The translations under genes and the position numbers were made by a program. Source: Ulva prolifera (lineage: Eukaryota; Chlorophyta; Ulvophyceae; Ulvales; Ulvaceae). From it: a stretch of 64,000 nucleotides of DNA. The notes under the pieces were generated by a model, which searched no databases, had not been told where the DNA came from, and was given only the letters and a program-made list of their open reading frames with translations. The DNA lies in contig CM041196.1 in NCBI GenBank assembly GCA_023078555.1, forward strand, positions 62,001-126,000. The letters are read 5' to 3'. Positions 12,143 through 27,100 of this stretch are shown here, piece by piece (position 1 is the stretch's first letter; each line of letters starts with the position of its first letter).

Positions 12143-15100
12143 GAACACCACGCACGAAGTGAATATGGGCCGCGTGATAGATCGAGATTCGGTAACTCAG
12201 ACACCGATGTAACGTAGTGTTGGGGCAATTGAACTTGGCTGCATGATGAGAAGTGCCCTAATCACGATGCACCAAGTCAACATGGGCCGCGTGATAGATC
12301 GACATTCGGTAACTCAGACACCGATGTTCCGAAGTGCGGGCAGCATGGAACCTAGCTGCATTACGAAAAGTGCCCTGAACACAATGCACCAAGTGAATAT
12401 AGGCCGCGTGATAGATCGAGATTCGGTAACTCAGACACCGATGTTCCAAAGTGCGGGCAGCATGGAACCTAGCTGCATGATGAGAAGTGCCCTAAACACA
12501 ACGCACCAAGTCAACATGGGCCGCGTGATAGATCGACATTCGGTAACTCAGACACCGATGTTCCGAAGTGCGGGCAGCATGGAACCTAGCTGCATTACGA
12601 GAAGTGCCCTGAACACCACGCACGAAGTGAATATGGGCCGCGTGATAGATCGAGATTCGGTAACTCAGACACCGATGTAACGTAGTTTTGGGGCAATTGA
12701 ACTTGGCTGCATGATGAGAAGTGCCCTAAACACAACGCACCAAGTGACTATGGGCCGCGTGATAGATCGAAATTCGGTAACTCAGACACCGATGTAACGT
12801 AGTTTTGGGGCAATTGAACTTGGCTGCATGATGAGAAGTGCCCTAAACACAACGCACCAAGTCAACATGGGCCGCGTGATAGATCGACATTCGGTAACTC
12901 AGACACCGATGTTCCGAAGTGCGGGCAGCATGGAACCTAGCTGCATTACGAGAAGTGCCCTGAACACAATGCACCAAGTGAATATGGGCCGCGTGATAGA
13001 TCGAAATTCGGTAACTCAGACACCGATGTTCCGAAGTGCGGGCAGCATGGAACCTAGTTGCATTACCAGAAGTGCCCTGAACACAACGCACCAAGTGAAT
13101 ATAGGCCGCGTGATAGATCGAGATTCGGTAACTCATACACCAATGTTCCGAAGTGCGGGCAGCATGGAACCTAGCTGCAATACGAGAAGTGCCCTGAACA
13201 CAATGCACCAAGTGAATATGGGCCGCGTGATAGATCGAAATTCGGTAACTCAGACACCGATGTTCCGAAGTGCGGGCAGCATGGAACCTAGCTGCAATAC
13301 GAGAAGTGCCCTGAACACAATGCACCAAGTGAATATGGGCCGCGTGATAGATCGAAATTCGGTAACTCAGACACCGATGTTCCGAAGTGCGGGCAGCATG
13401 GAACCTAGCTGCATTACGAGAAGTGCCCTGAACACAATGCACCAAGTGAATATGGGCCGCGTGATAGATCGAAATTCGGTAACTCAGACACCGATGTTCC
13501 GAAGTGCGGGCAGCATGGAACCTAGCTGCATTACGAGAAGTGCCCTGAACACAATGCACCAAGTGAATATGGGCCGCGTGATCGATCGAGATTCGGTAAC
13601 TCAGACACCGATGTTCCGAAGTGCGGGCAGCATGGAACCTAGCTGCATTACGAGAAGTGCCCTGAACACAATGCACCAAGTGAATATAGGCCGCGTGATA
13701 GATCGAGATTCGGTAACTCAGACACCGATGTTCCGTAGTGCGGGCAGCATGGAACCTAGCTGCAATACGAGAAGTGCCCTGAACACAACGCACCAAGTGA
13801 ATATAGGCCGCGTGATAGATCGAGATTCGGTAACTCAGACACCGATGTAACGTAGTGTTGAGGCAATTGAACTTGGCTGCATGATGAGAAGTGCCCTAAA
13901 CACAACGCACCAAGTCAACATGGGCCGCGTGATAGATCGACATTCGGTAACTCAGACACCGATGTTCCGAAGTGCGGGCAGCATGGAACCTAGCTGCATT
14001 ACGAGAGGTGCCCTGAACACAATGCACCAAGTGAATATAGGCCGCGTGATAGATCGAGATTCGGTAACTCAGACACCGATGTTCCAAAGTGCGGGCAGCA
14101 TGGAACCTAGCTGCATGATGAGAAGTGCCCTAAACACAACGCACCAAGTCAACATGGGCCGCGTGATAGATCGACATTCGGTAACTCAGACACCGATGTT
14201 CCGAAGTGCGGGCAGCATGGAACCTAGCTGCATTACGAGAAGTGCCCTGAACACAATGCACCAAGTGAATATAGGCCGCGTGATAGATCGAGATTCGGTA
14301 ACTCAGACACCGATGTTCCGAAGTGCGGGCAGCATGGAACCTAGCTGCATTACGAGAAGTGCCCTGAACACAACGCACCAAGTGAATATAGGCCGCGTGA
14401 TAGATCGAGATTCTGTAACTCAGACACCGATGTTCCGAAGTGCGGGCAGCATGGAACCTAGCTGCATTACGAGAAGTGCCCTAAACACAACGCACCAAGT
14501 CAACATGGGCCGCGTGATAGATCGACATTCGGTAACTCAGACACCGATGTTCCGAAGTGCGGGCAGCATGGAACCTAGCTGCATTACGAGAGGTGCCCTG
14601 AACACAATGCACCAAGTGAATATAGGCCGCGTGATAGATCGAGATTCGGTAACTCAGACACCGATGTAACGTAGTTTTGGGGCAATTGAACTTGGCTGCA
14701 TGATGAGAAGTGCCCTAAACACAACGCACCAAGTGAATATGGGCCGCGTGATAGATCGAGATTCGGTAACTCAGACACCGATGTTCCGAAGTGCGGGCAG
14801 CATGGAACCTAGCTGCATTACGAGAAGTGCCCTGAACACAACGCACCAAGTGAATATAGGCCGCGTGATAGATCGAGATTCGGTAACTCAGACACCGATG
14901 TTCCGAAGTGCGGGCAGCATGGAACCTAGCTGCATTACCAGAAGTCCCCTGAACACAACGCACCAACTGAATATAGGCCGCGTGATAGATCGAGATTCGG
15001 TAACTCAGACACCGATGTAACGTAGTGTTGGGGCAATTGAACTTGGCTGCATGATGAGAAGTGCCCTAAACACAACGCACCAAGTGAATATAGGCCGCGT

Positions 15101-18100
15101 GATAGATCGAGATTCGGTAACTCAGACACCGATCTTCCGAAGTGCGGGCAGCATGGAACCTAGCTGCATTACGAGAGGTGCCCTGAACACAATGCACCAA
15201 GTGAATATAGGCCGCGTGATAGATCAAGATTCGGAAACTCAGCCACCGATGTTCCGAAGTGCGGGCAGCATGGAACCTAGCTGCATTACGAGAGGTGCCC
15301 TGAACACAATGCACCAAGTGAATATAGGCCGCGTGATAGATCGAGATTCGGTAACTCAGACACCGATGTTCCGAAGTGCGGGCAGCATGGAACCTAGCTG
15401 CATTACGAGAAGTGCCATGAACACAACGCACCAAGTGAATATAGGCCGCGTGATAGATCGAGATTCGGTAACTCAGACACCGATGTTCCAAAGTGCGGGC
15501 AGCATGGAACCTAGCTGCATTACGAGAAGTGCCCTGAACACAATGCACCAAGTGAATATAGGCCGCGTGATAGATCGAGATTCGGTAACTCAGACACCGA
15601 TGTAACGTAGTGTTGGGGCAATTGAACTTGGCTGCATGATGAGAAGTGCCCTAAACACAACGCACCAAGTGAATATGGGCCGCGTAATAGATCGAGATTC
15701 GGTAATTCAGACACAGATATTCCAAAGTGCGGGCAGCATGGAACCTAGCTGCATTACGAGAAGTGCCCTGAACACAACGCACCAAGTGAATATAGGCCGC
15801 GTGATAGATCGAGATTCGGTAACTCAGACACCGATGTTCCGAAGTGCGGGCAGCATGGAACCTAGCTGCATTACGAGAACTGCCCTGAACACAACGCACC
15901 AAGTGAATATAGGCCGCGTGATAGATCGAGATTCGGTAACTCAGACACCGATGTAACGTACTGTTGGGGCAATTGAACTTGGCTGCATGATGAGAAGTGC
16001 CCTAAACACAACGCACCAAGTCAACATGGGCCGCGTGATAGATCGACATTCGGTAACTCAGACACCGATTTTCTGAAGTGCGGGCAGCATGGAACCTAGC
16101 TGCATTACGAGAGGTGCCCTGAACACAATGCACCAAGTGAATATAGGCCGCGTGATAGATCGAGATTCGGTAACTCAGACACCGATGTTCCGAAGTGCGG
16201 GCAGCATGGAACCTAGCTGCATTACGAGAACTGCCCTGAACACAACGCACCAAGTGAATATAGGCCGCGTGATAGATCGAGATTCGGTAACTCAGACACC
16301 GATGTAACGTACTGTTGGGGCAATTGAACTTGGCTGCATGATGAGAAGTGCCCTAAACACAACGCACCAAGTAAACATGGGCCGCGTGATAGATCGACAT
16401 TCGGTAACTCAGACACCGATTTTCTGAAGTGCGGGCAGCATGGAACCTAGCTGCATTACGAGAGGTGCCCTGAACACAATGCACCAAGTGAATATAGGCC
16501 GCGTGATAGATCGAGATTCGGTAACTCAGACACCGATGTTCCGAATTGCGGGCAGTATGGAACCTAGCTGCATTACGAGAAGTGCGCTGAACACCACGCA
16601 CGAAGTGAATATGGGCGGCGTGATAGATCGAGATTCGGTAACTCAGACACCGATGTCACGTAGTGTTGGGGCAATTGAACTTGGCTGCATGATGAGAAGT
16701 GCCCTAAACACAATGCACCAAGTCAACATGGGCCGCGTGATAGATCGACATTTGGTAACTCAGACACCGATGTTCCGAAGTGCGGGCAGCATGGATCCTA
16801 GCTGCATTACGAGAAGTGCCCTGAACACCACGCACGAAGTGAATATGGGCCGCGTGATAGATCGAGATTCGGTAACTCAGACACCGATGTAACGTAGTGT
16901 TGGGGCAATTGAACTTGGCTGCATGATGAGAAGTGCCCTAAACACAATGCACCAAGTCAACATGGGCCGCGTGATAGATCGACATTCGGTAACTCAGACA
17001 CCGATGTTCCGAAGTGCGGGCAGCATGGAACCTAGCTGCATTACGAGAAGTGCGCTGAACACCACGCACGAAGTGAATATGGGCGGCGTGATAGATCGAG
17101 ATTCGGTAACTCAGACACCGATGTAACGTAGTGTTGGGGCAATTGAACTTGGCTGCATGATGAGAAGTGCCCTAAACACAATGCACCAAGTCAACATGGG
17201 CCGCGTGATAGATCGACATTTGGTAACTCAGACACCGATGTTCCGAAGTGCGGGCAGCATGGATCCTAGCTGCATTACGAGAAGTGCCCTGAACACCACG
17301 CACGAAGTGAATATGGGCCGCGTGATAGATCGAGATTCGGTAACTCAGACACCGATGTAACGTAGTGTTGGGGCAATTGAACTTGGCTGCATGATGAGAA
17401 GTGCCCTAAACACAATGCACCAAGTCAACATGGGCCGCGTGATAGATCGACATTCGGTAACTCAGACACCGATGTTCCGAAGTGCGGGCAGCATGGAACC
17501 TAGCTGCATTACGAGAAGTGCCCTAAACACAATGCACCAAGTGAATATGGGCCGCGTGATAGATCGAGATTCGGTAACTCAGACACCGATGTTCCGAAGT
17601 GCGGGCAGCATGGAACCTAGCTGCATTACGAGAGGTGCCCTGAACACAATGCACCAAGTGAATATATAGGCCGCGTGATAGATCGAGTTTCGGTAACTCA
17701 GACACCGATGTTCCGAAGTGCGGGCAGCATGGAACCTAGCTGCATTACGAGAAGTGCCCTGAACACCACGCACGAAGTGAATATGGGCCGCGTGATAGAT
17801 CGAGATTCGGTAACTCAGACACCGATGTAACGTAGTGTTGGGGCAATTGAACTTGGCTGCATGATGAGAAGTGCCCTAAACACAATGCACCAAGTCAACA
17901 TGGGCCGCGTGATAGATCGACATTCGGTAACTCAGACACCGATGTTCCGAAGTGCGGGCAGCATGGAACCTAGCTGCATTACGAGAAGTGCCCTAAACAC
18001 AATGCACCAAGTGAATATGGGCCGCGTGATAGATCGAGATTCGGTAACTCAGACACCGATGTTCCGAAGTGCGGGCAGCATGGAACCTAGCTGCATTACG

Positions 18101-21100
18101 AGAGGTGCCCTGAACACAATGCACCAAGTGAATATATAGGCCGCGTGATAGATCGAGTTTCGGTAACTCAGACACCGATGTTCCGAAGTGCGGGCAGCAT
18201 GGAACCTAGCTGCATTACGAAAATGGCCCTGAACACCACGCACGAAGTGAATATGGGCCGCGTGATAGATCGAGATTCGGTAACTCAGACACCGATGTAA
18301 CGTAGTGTTGGGGCAATTGAACTTGGCTGCATGATGAGAAGTGCCCTAAACACAACGCACCAAGTGAATATAGGCCGCGTGATAGATCGAGATTCGGTAA
18401 CTCAGACACCGATGTAACGTACTGTTGGGGCAATTAAACTTGGCTGCATGATGAGAAGTGCCCTAAACACAACGCACCAAGTGAATATGGGCCGCGTAAT
18501 AGATCGAGATTCGGTAATTCAGACACAGATATTCCAAAGTGCGGGCAGCATGGAACCTAGCTGCATTACGAGAAGTGCCCTGAACACAACGCACCAAGTG
18601 AATATAGGCCGCGTGATAGATCGAGATTCGGTAACTCAGACACCGATGTTCCAAAGTGCGGGCAGCATGGAACCTAGCTGCATTACGAGAAGTGCCCTGA
18701 ACACAATGCACCAAGTGAATATAGGCCGCGTGATAGATCGAGATTCGGTAACTCAGACACCGATGTAACGTAGTGTTGGGGCAATTGAACTTGGCTGCAT
18801 GATGAGAAGTGCCCTAAACACAACGCACCAAGTGAATATGGGCCGCGTAATAGATCGAGATTCGGTAATTCAGACACAGATATTCCAAAGTGCGGGCAGC
18901 ATGGAACCTAGCTGCATTACGAGAAGTGCCCTGAACACAACGCACCAAGTGAATATAGGCCGCGTGATAGATCGAGATTCGGTAACTCAGACACCGATGT
19001 AACGTACTGTTGGGGCAATTGAACTTGGCTGCATGATGAGAAGTGCCCTAAACACAACGCACCAAGTCAACATGGGCCGCGTGATAGATCTACATTCGGT
19101 AACTCAGACACCGATCTTCCGAAGTGCGGGCAGCATGGAACCTAGCTGCATTACGAGAGGTGCCCTGAACACAATGCACCAAGTGAATATAGGCCGCGTG
19201 ATAGATCAAGATTCGGAAACTCAGCCACCGATGTTCCGAAGTGCGGGCAGCATGGAACCTAGCTGCATTACGAGAGGTGCCCTGAACACAATGCACCAAG
19301 TGAATATAGGCCGCGTGATAGATCGAGATTCGGTAACTCAGACACCGATGTTCTGAAGTGCGGGCAGCATGGAGCTGCATTACGAGAGGTGCCCTGAACA
19401 CAATGCACCAAGTGAATATATAGGCCGCGTGATAGATCGAGTTTCGGTAACTCAGACACCGATGTTCCGAAGTGCGGGCAGCATGGAACCTAGCTGCATT
19501 ACGAAAATGGCCCTGAACACCACGCACGAAGTGAATATGGGCCGCGTGATAGATCGAGATTCGGTAACTCAGACACCGATGTAACGTAGTGTTGGGGCAA
19601 TTGAACTTGGCTGCATGATGAGAAGTGCCCTAAACACAACGCACCAAGTGAATATAGGCCGCGTGATAGATCGAGATTCGGTAACTCAGACACCGATGTA
19701 ACGTACTGTTGGGGCAATTGAACTTGGCTGCATGATGAGAAGTGCCCTAAACACAACGCACCAAGTGAATATGGGCCGCGTAATAGATCGAGATTCGGTA
19801 ATTCAGACACAGATATTCCAAAGTGCGGGCAGCATGGAACCTAGCTGCATTACGAGAAGTGCCCTGAACACAACGCACCAAGTGAATATAGGCCGCGTGA
19901 TAGATCGAGATTCGGTAACTCAGACACCGATGTTCCAAAGTGCGGGCAGCATGGAACCTAGCTGCATTACGAGAAGTGCCCTGAACACAATGCACCAAGT
20001 GAATATAGGCCGCGTGATAGATCGAGATTCGGTAACTCAGACACCGATGTAACGTAGTGTTGGGGCAATTGAACTTGGCTGCATGATGAGAAGTGCCCTA
20101 AACACAACGCACCAAGTGAATATGGGCCGCGTAATAGATCGAGATTCGGTAATTCAGACACAGATATTCCAAAGTGCGGGCAGCATGGAACCTAGCTGCA
20201 TTACGAGAAGTGCCCTGAACACAACGCACCAAGTGAATATAGGCCGCGTGATAGATCGAGATTCGGTAACTCAGACACCGATGTAACGTACTGTTGGGGC
20301 AATTGAACTTGGCTGCATGATGAGAAGTGCCCTAAACACAACGCACCAAGTCAACATGGGCCGCGTGATAGATCTACATTCGGTAACTCAGACACCGATC
20401 TTCCGAAGTGCGGGCAGCATGGAACCTAGCTGCATTACGAGAGGTGCCCTGAACACAATGCACCAAGTGAATATAGGCCGCGTGATAGATCAAGATTCGG
20501 AAACTCAGCCACCGATGTTCCGAAGTGCGGGCAGCATGGAACCTAGCTGCATTACGAGAACTGCCCTGAACACAACGCACCAAGTGAATATAGGCCGCGT
20601 GATAGATCGAGATTCGGTAACTCAGACACCGATGTTCCGAAGTGCGGGCAGCATGGAACCTAGCTGCATTACGAGAACTGCCCTGAACACAACGCACCAA
20701 GTGAATATAGGCCGCGTGATAGATCGAGATTCGGTAACTCAGACACCGATGTAACGTAGTGTTGGGGCAATTGAACTTGGCTGCATGATGAGAAGTGCCC
20801 TAAACACAACGCACCAAGTGAATATGGGCCGCGTAATAGATCGAGATTCGGTAATTCAGACACAGATATTCCAAAGTGCGGGCAGCATGGAACCTAGCTG
20901 CATTACGAGAAGTGCCCTGAACACAACGCACCAAGTGAATATAGGCCGCGTGATAGATCGAGATTCGGTAACTCAGACACCGATGTTCCGAAGTGCGGGC
21001 AGCATGGAACCTAGCTGCATTACGAGAACTGCCCTGAACACAACGCACCAAGTGAATATAGGCCGCGTGATAGATCGAGATTCGGTAACTCAGACACCGA

Positions 21101-24100
21101 TGTAACGTACTGTTGGGGCAATTGAACTTGGCTGCATGATGAGAAGTGCCCTAAACACAACGCACCAAGTGAATATGGGCCGCGTAATAGATCGAGATTC
21201 GGTAATTCAGACACAGATATTCCAAAGTGCGGGCAGCATGGAACCTAGCTGCATTACGAGAAGTGCCCTGAACACAACGCACCAAGTGAATATAGGCCGC
21301 GTGATAGATCGAGATTCGGTAACTCAGACACCGATGTTCCGAAGTGCGGGCAGCATGGAACCTAGCTGCATTACGAGAACTGCCCTGAACACAACGCACC
21401 AAGTGAATATAGGCCGCGTGATAGATCGAGATTCGGTAACTCAGACACCGATGTTCCGAAGTGCGGGCAGCATGGAACCTAGCTGCATTACGAGAGGTGC
21501 CCTGAACACAATGCACCAAGTGAATATAGGCCGCGTGATAGATCAAGATTCGGAAACTCAGCCACCGATGTTCCGAAGTGCGGGCAGCATGGAACCTAGC
21601 TGCATTACGAGAGGTGCCCTGAACACAATGCACCAAGTGAATATAGGCCGCGTGATAGATCGAGATTCGGTAACTCAGACACCGATGTTCCGAAGTGCGG
21701 GCAGCATGGAACCTAGCTGCATTACGAGAACTGCCCTGAACACAACGCACCAAGTGAATATAGGCCGCGTGATAGATTGAGATTCGGTAACTCAGACACC
21801 GATGTAACGTACTGTTGGGGCAATTGAACTTGGCTGCATGATGAGAAGTGCCCTAAACACAACGCACCAAGTCAACATGGGCCGCGTGATAGATCTACAT
21901 TCGGTAACTCAGACACCGATCTTCCGAAGTGCGGGCAGCATGGAACCTAGCTGCATTACGAGAGGTGCCCTGAACACAATGCACCAAGTGAATATAGGCC
22001 GCGTGATAGATCAAGATTCGGAAACTCAGCCACCGATGTTCCGAAGTGCGGGCAGCATGGAACCTAGCTGCATTACGAGAGGTGCCCTGAACACAATGCA
22101 CCAAGTGAATATAGGCCGCGTGATAGATCGAGATTCGGTAACTCAGACACCGATGTTCTGAAGTGCGGGCAGCATGGAGCTGCATTACGAGAACTGCCCT
22201 GAACACAATGCACCAAGTGAATATAGGCCGCGTGATAGATCGAGATTCGGTAACTCAGACACCGATGTTCCGAAGTGCGGGTAGCATGGAACCTAGCTGC
22301 ATTACGAGAAGTGCCCTGAACACAACGCACCAAGTGAATATAGGCCGCGTGATAGATCGAGATTCGGTAACTCAGACACCGATGTAACGTACTGTTGGGG
22401 CAATTGAACTTGGCTGCATGATGAGAAGTGCCCTAAACACAACGCACCAAGTCAACATGGGCCGCGTGATAGATCGACATTCGGTAACTCAGACACCGAT
22501 TTTCTGAAGTGCGGGCAGCATGGAACCTAGCTGCATTACGAGAGGTGCCCTGAACACAATGCACCAAGTGAATATAGGCCGCGTGATAGATCGAGATTCG
22601 GTAACTCAGACACCGATGTTCTGAAGTGCGGGCAGCATGGAGCTGCATTACGAGAACTGCCCTGAACACAATGCACCAAGTGAATATAGGCCGCGTGATA
22701 GATCGAGATTCGGTAACTCAGACACCGATGTTCCGAAGTGCGGGTAGCATGGAACCTAGCTGCATTACGAGAAGTGCCCTGAACACAACGCACCAAGTGA
22801 ATATAGGCCGCGTGATAGATCGAGATTCGGTAACTCAGACACCGATGTAACGTAGTGTTGGGGCAATTGAACTTGGCTGCATGATGAGAAGTGCCCTAAA
22901 CACAATGCACCAAGTCAACATGGGCCGCGTGATAGATCGACATTCGGTAACTCAGACACCGATGTTTCGAAGTGCGGGCAGCATGGAACCTAGCTGCATT
23001 ACGAGAAGTGCGCTGAACACCACGCACGAAGTGAATATGGGCGGCGTGATAGATCGAGATTCGGTAACTCAGACACCGATGTAACGTAGTGTTGGGGCAA
23101 TTGAACTTGGCTGCATGATGAGAAGTGCCCTAAACACAATGCACCAAGTCAACATGGGCCGCGTGATAGATCGACATTTGGTAACTCAGACACCGATGTT
23201 CCGAAGTGCGGGCAGCATGGATCCTAGCTGCATTACGAGAAGTGCCCTGAACACCACGCACGAAGTGAATATGGGCCGCGTGATAGATCGAGATTCGGTA
23301 ACTCAGACACCGATGTAACGTAGTGTTGGGGCAATTGAACTTGGCTGCATGATGAGAAGTGCCCTAAACACAATGCACCAAGTCAACATGGGCCGCGTGA
23401 TAGATCGACATTCGGTAACTCAGACACCGATGTTCCGAAGTGCGGGCAGCATGGAACCTAGCTGCATTACGAGAAGTGCGCTGAACACCACGCACGAAGT
23501 GAATATGGGCGGCGTGATAGATCGAGATTCGGTAACTCAGACACCGATGTAACGTAGTGTTGGGGCAATTGAACTTGGCTGCATGATGAGAAGTGCCCTA
23601 AACACAATGCACCAAGTCAACATGGGCCGCGTGATAGATCGACATTCGGTAACTCAGACACCGATGTTCCGAAGTGCGGGCAGCATGGAACCTAGCTGCA
23701 TTACGAGAAGTGCCCTAAACACAATGCACCAAGTGAATATGGGCCGCGTGATAGATCGAGATTCGGTAACTCAGACACCGATGTTCCGAAGTGCGGGCAG
23801 CATGGAACCTAGCTGCATTACGAGAGGTGCCCTGAACACAATGCACCAAGTGAATATATAGGCCGCGTGATAGATCGAGTTTCGGTAACTCAGACACCGA
23901 TGTTCCGAAGTGCGGGCAGCATGGAACCTAGCTGCATTACGAAAATGGCCCTGAACACCACGCACGAAGTGAATATGGGCCGCGTGATAAATCGAGATTC
24001 GGTAACTCAGACACCGATGTTCCGAAGTGCGGGCAGCATGGAACCTAGCTGCATTACGAGAAGTGCCCTGAACACCACGCACGAAGTGAATATGGGCCGC

Positions 24101-27100
24101 GTGATAGATCGAGATTCGGTAACTCAGACACCGATGTAACGTAGTGTTGGGGCAATTGAACTTGGCTGCATGATGAGAAGTGCCCTAAACACAATGCACC
24201 AAGTCAACATGGGCCGCGTGATAGATCGACATTCGGTAACTCAGACACCGATGTTCCGAAGTGCGGGCAGCATGGAACCTAGCTGCATTACGAGAAGTGC
24301 CCTGAACACCACGCACGAAGTGAATATGGGCCGCGTGATAGATCGAGATTCGGTAACTCAGACACCGATGTAACGTAGTGTTGGGGCAATTGAACTTGGC
24401 TGCATGATGAGAAGTGCCCTAAACACAATGCACCAAGTCAACATGGGCCGCGTGATAGATCGACATTCGGAAACTCAGACACCGATGTTCCGAAGTGCGG
24501 GCAGCATGGAACCTAGCTGCATTACGAGAAGTGCCCTGAACACCACGCACGAAGTGAATATGGGCCGCGTGATAGATCGAGATTCGGTAACTCAGACACC
24601 GATGTAACGTAGTGTTGGGGCAATTGAACTTGGCTGCATGATGAGAAGTGCCCTAAACACAATGCACCAAGTCAACATGGGCCGCGTGATAGATCGACAT
24701 TTGGTAACTCAGACACCGATGTTCCGAAGTGCGGGCAGCATGGAACCTAGCTGCATTACGAGAGGTGCCCTGAACACAATGCACCAAGTGAATATAGGCC
24801 GCGTGATAGATCGAGATTCGGTAACTCAGACACCGATGTTCCGAAGTGCGGGCAGCATGGAACCTAGCTGCATTACGAGAAGTGCCCTGAACACAATGCA
24901 CCAAGTGAATATAGGCCGCGTGATAGATCGAGATTCGGTAACTCAGACACCGATGTTCCGAAGTGCGGGCAGCATGGAACCTAGCTGCAATATGAGAAGT
25001 GCCCTGAACACAACGCACCAAGTGAATATAGGCCGCGTGATAGATCGAGATTCGGTAACTCAGACACCGATGTTCCGAAGTGCGGGCAGCATGGAACCTA
25101 GCTGTATTACGAGAAGTGCCCTGAACACAACGCACCATGTGAATATAGGCCGCGTGATAGATCGAGATTCGGTAACTCAGACACAGATGTAACGTAGTGT
25201 TGGGGCAATTGAACTTGGCTGCATGATGAGAAGTGCCCTAAACACAATGCACCAAGTGAATATGGGCCGCGTGATAGATCGAGATTCGGTAACTCAGACA
25301 CCGATGTTCCGAAGTGCGGGCAGCATGGAACCTAGCTGCATTACCAGAAGTGCCCTGAACACAACGCACCAAATGAATATAGGCCGCGTGATAGATCGAG
25401 ATTCGGTAACTCAGACACCGATGTTCCGAAGTGCGGGCAGCATGGAACCTAGCTGCATTACGAGAAGTGCCCTGAACACCACGCACGAAGTGAATATGGG
25501 CCGCGTGATAGATCGAGATTCGGTAACTCAGACACCGATGTAACGTAGTTTTGGGGCAATTGAACTTGGCTGCATGATGAGAAGTGCCCTAAACACAACG
25601 CACCAAGTCAACATGGGCCGCGTGATAGATCGACATTCGGTAACTCAGACACCGATGTTCCGAAGTGCGGGCAGCATGGAACCTAGCTGCATTACGAGAG
25701 GTGCCCTGAACACAATGCACCAAGTGAATATGGGCCGCGTGATAGATCGAGATTCGGTAACTCAGACACCGATGTTCCGAAGTGCGGGCAGCATGGAACC
25801 TAGCTGCATTACCAGAAGTGCCCTGAACACAACGCACCAAATGAATATAGGCCGCGTGATAGATCGAGATTCGGTAACTCAGACACCGATGTTCCGAAGT
25901 GCGGGCAGCATGGAACCTAGCTGCATTACGAGAAGTGCCCTGAACACCACGCACGAAGTGAATATGGGCCGCGTGATAGATCGAGATTCGGTAACTCAGA
26001 CACCGATGTAACGTAGTTTTGGGGCAATTGAACTTGGCTGCATGATGAGAAGTGCCCTAAACACAATGCACCAATTCAACATGGGCCGCGTGATAGATCG
26101 ACATTCGGTAACTCAGACACCGATGTTCCGAAGTGCGGGCAGCATGGAACCTAGCTGCATTACGAGAAGTGCCCTAAACACAATGCACCAAGTGAATATA
26201 GGCCGCGTGATATATCGAGATTCGGCAACTCAGACACCGATGTTCCGAAGTGCGGGCATCATGGAACCTAGCTGCATTACGAGAAGTGCCCTGAACACCA
26301 CGCACGAAGTGAATATGGGCCGCGTGATAGATCGAGATTCGGTAACTCAGACACCGATGTAACGTAGTTTTGGGGCAATTGAACTTGGCTGCATGATGAG
26401 AAGTGCCCTAAACACAACGCACCAAGTCAACATGGGCCGCGTGATAGATCGACATTCGGTAACTCAGACACCGATGTTCCGAAGTGCGGGCAGCATGGAA
26501 CCTAGCTGCATTACGAGAGGTGCCCTGAACACAATGCACCAAGTGAATATAGGCCGCGTGATAGATCGAGATTCGGTAACTCAGACACCGATGTTCCGAA
26601 GTGCGGGCAGCATGGAACCTAGCTGCATTACAAGAGGTGCCCTGAACACAATGCACCAAGTGAATATAGGCCGCGTGATAGATCGAGATTCGGTAACTCA
26701 GACACCGATGTTTCGAAGTGCGGGCAGCATGGAACCTAGCTGCATTACCAGAAGTGCCCTGAACACAACGCACCAAATGAATATAGGCCGCGTGATAGAT
26801 CGAGATTCGGTAACTCAGACACCGATGTTCCGAAGTGCGGGCAGCATGGAACCTAGCTGCATTACGAGAAGTGCCCTGAACACCACGCACGAAGTGAATA
26901 TGGGCCGCGTGATAGATCGAGATTCGGTAACTCAGACACCGATGTAACGTAGTTTTGGGGCAATTGAACTTGGCTGCATGATGAGAAGTGCCCTAAACAC
27001 AATGCACCAATTCAATATGGGCCGCGTGATAGATCGACATTCGGTAACTCAGACACCGATGTTCCGAAGTGCGGGCAGCATGGAACCTAGCTGCATTACC

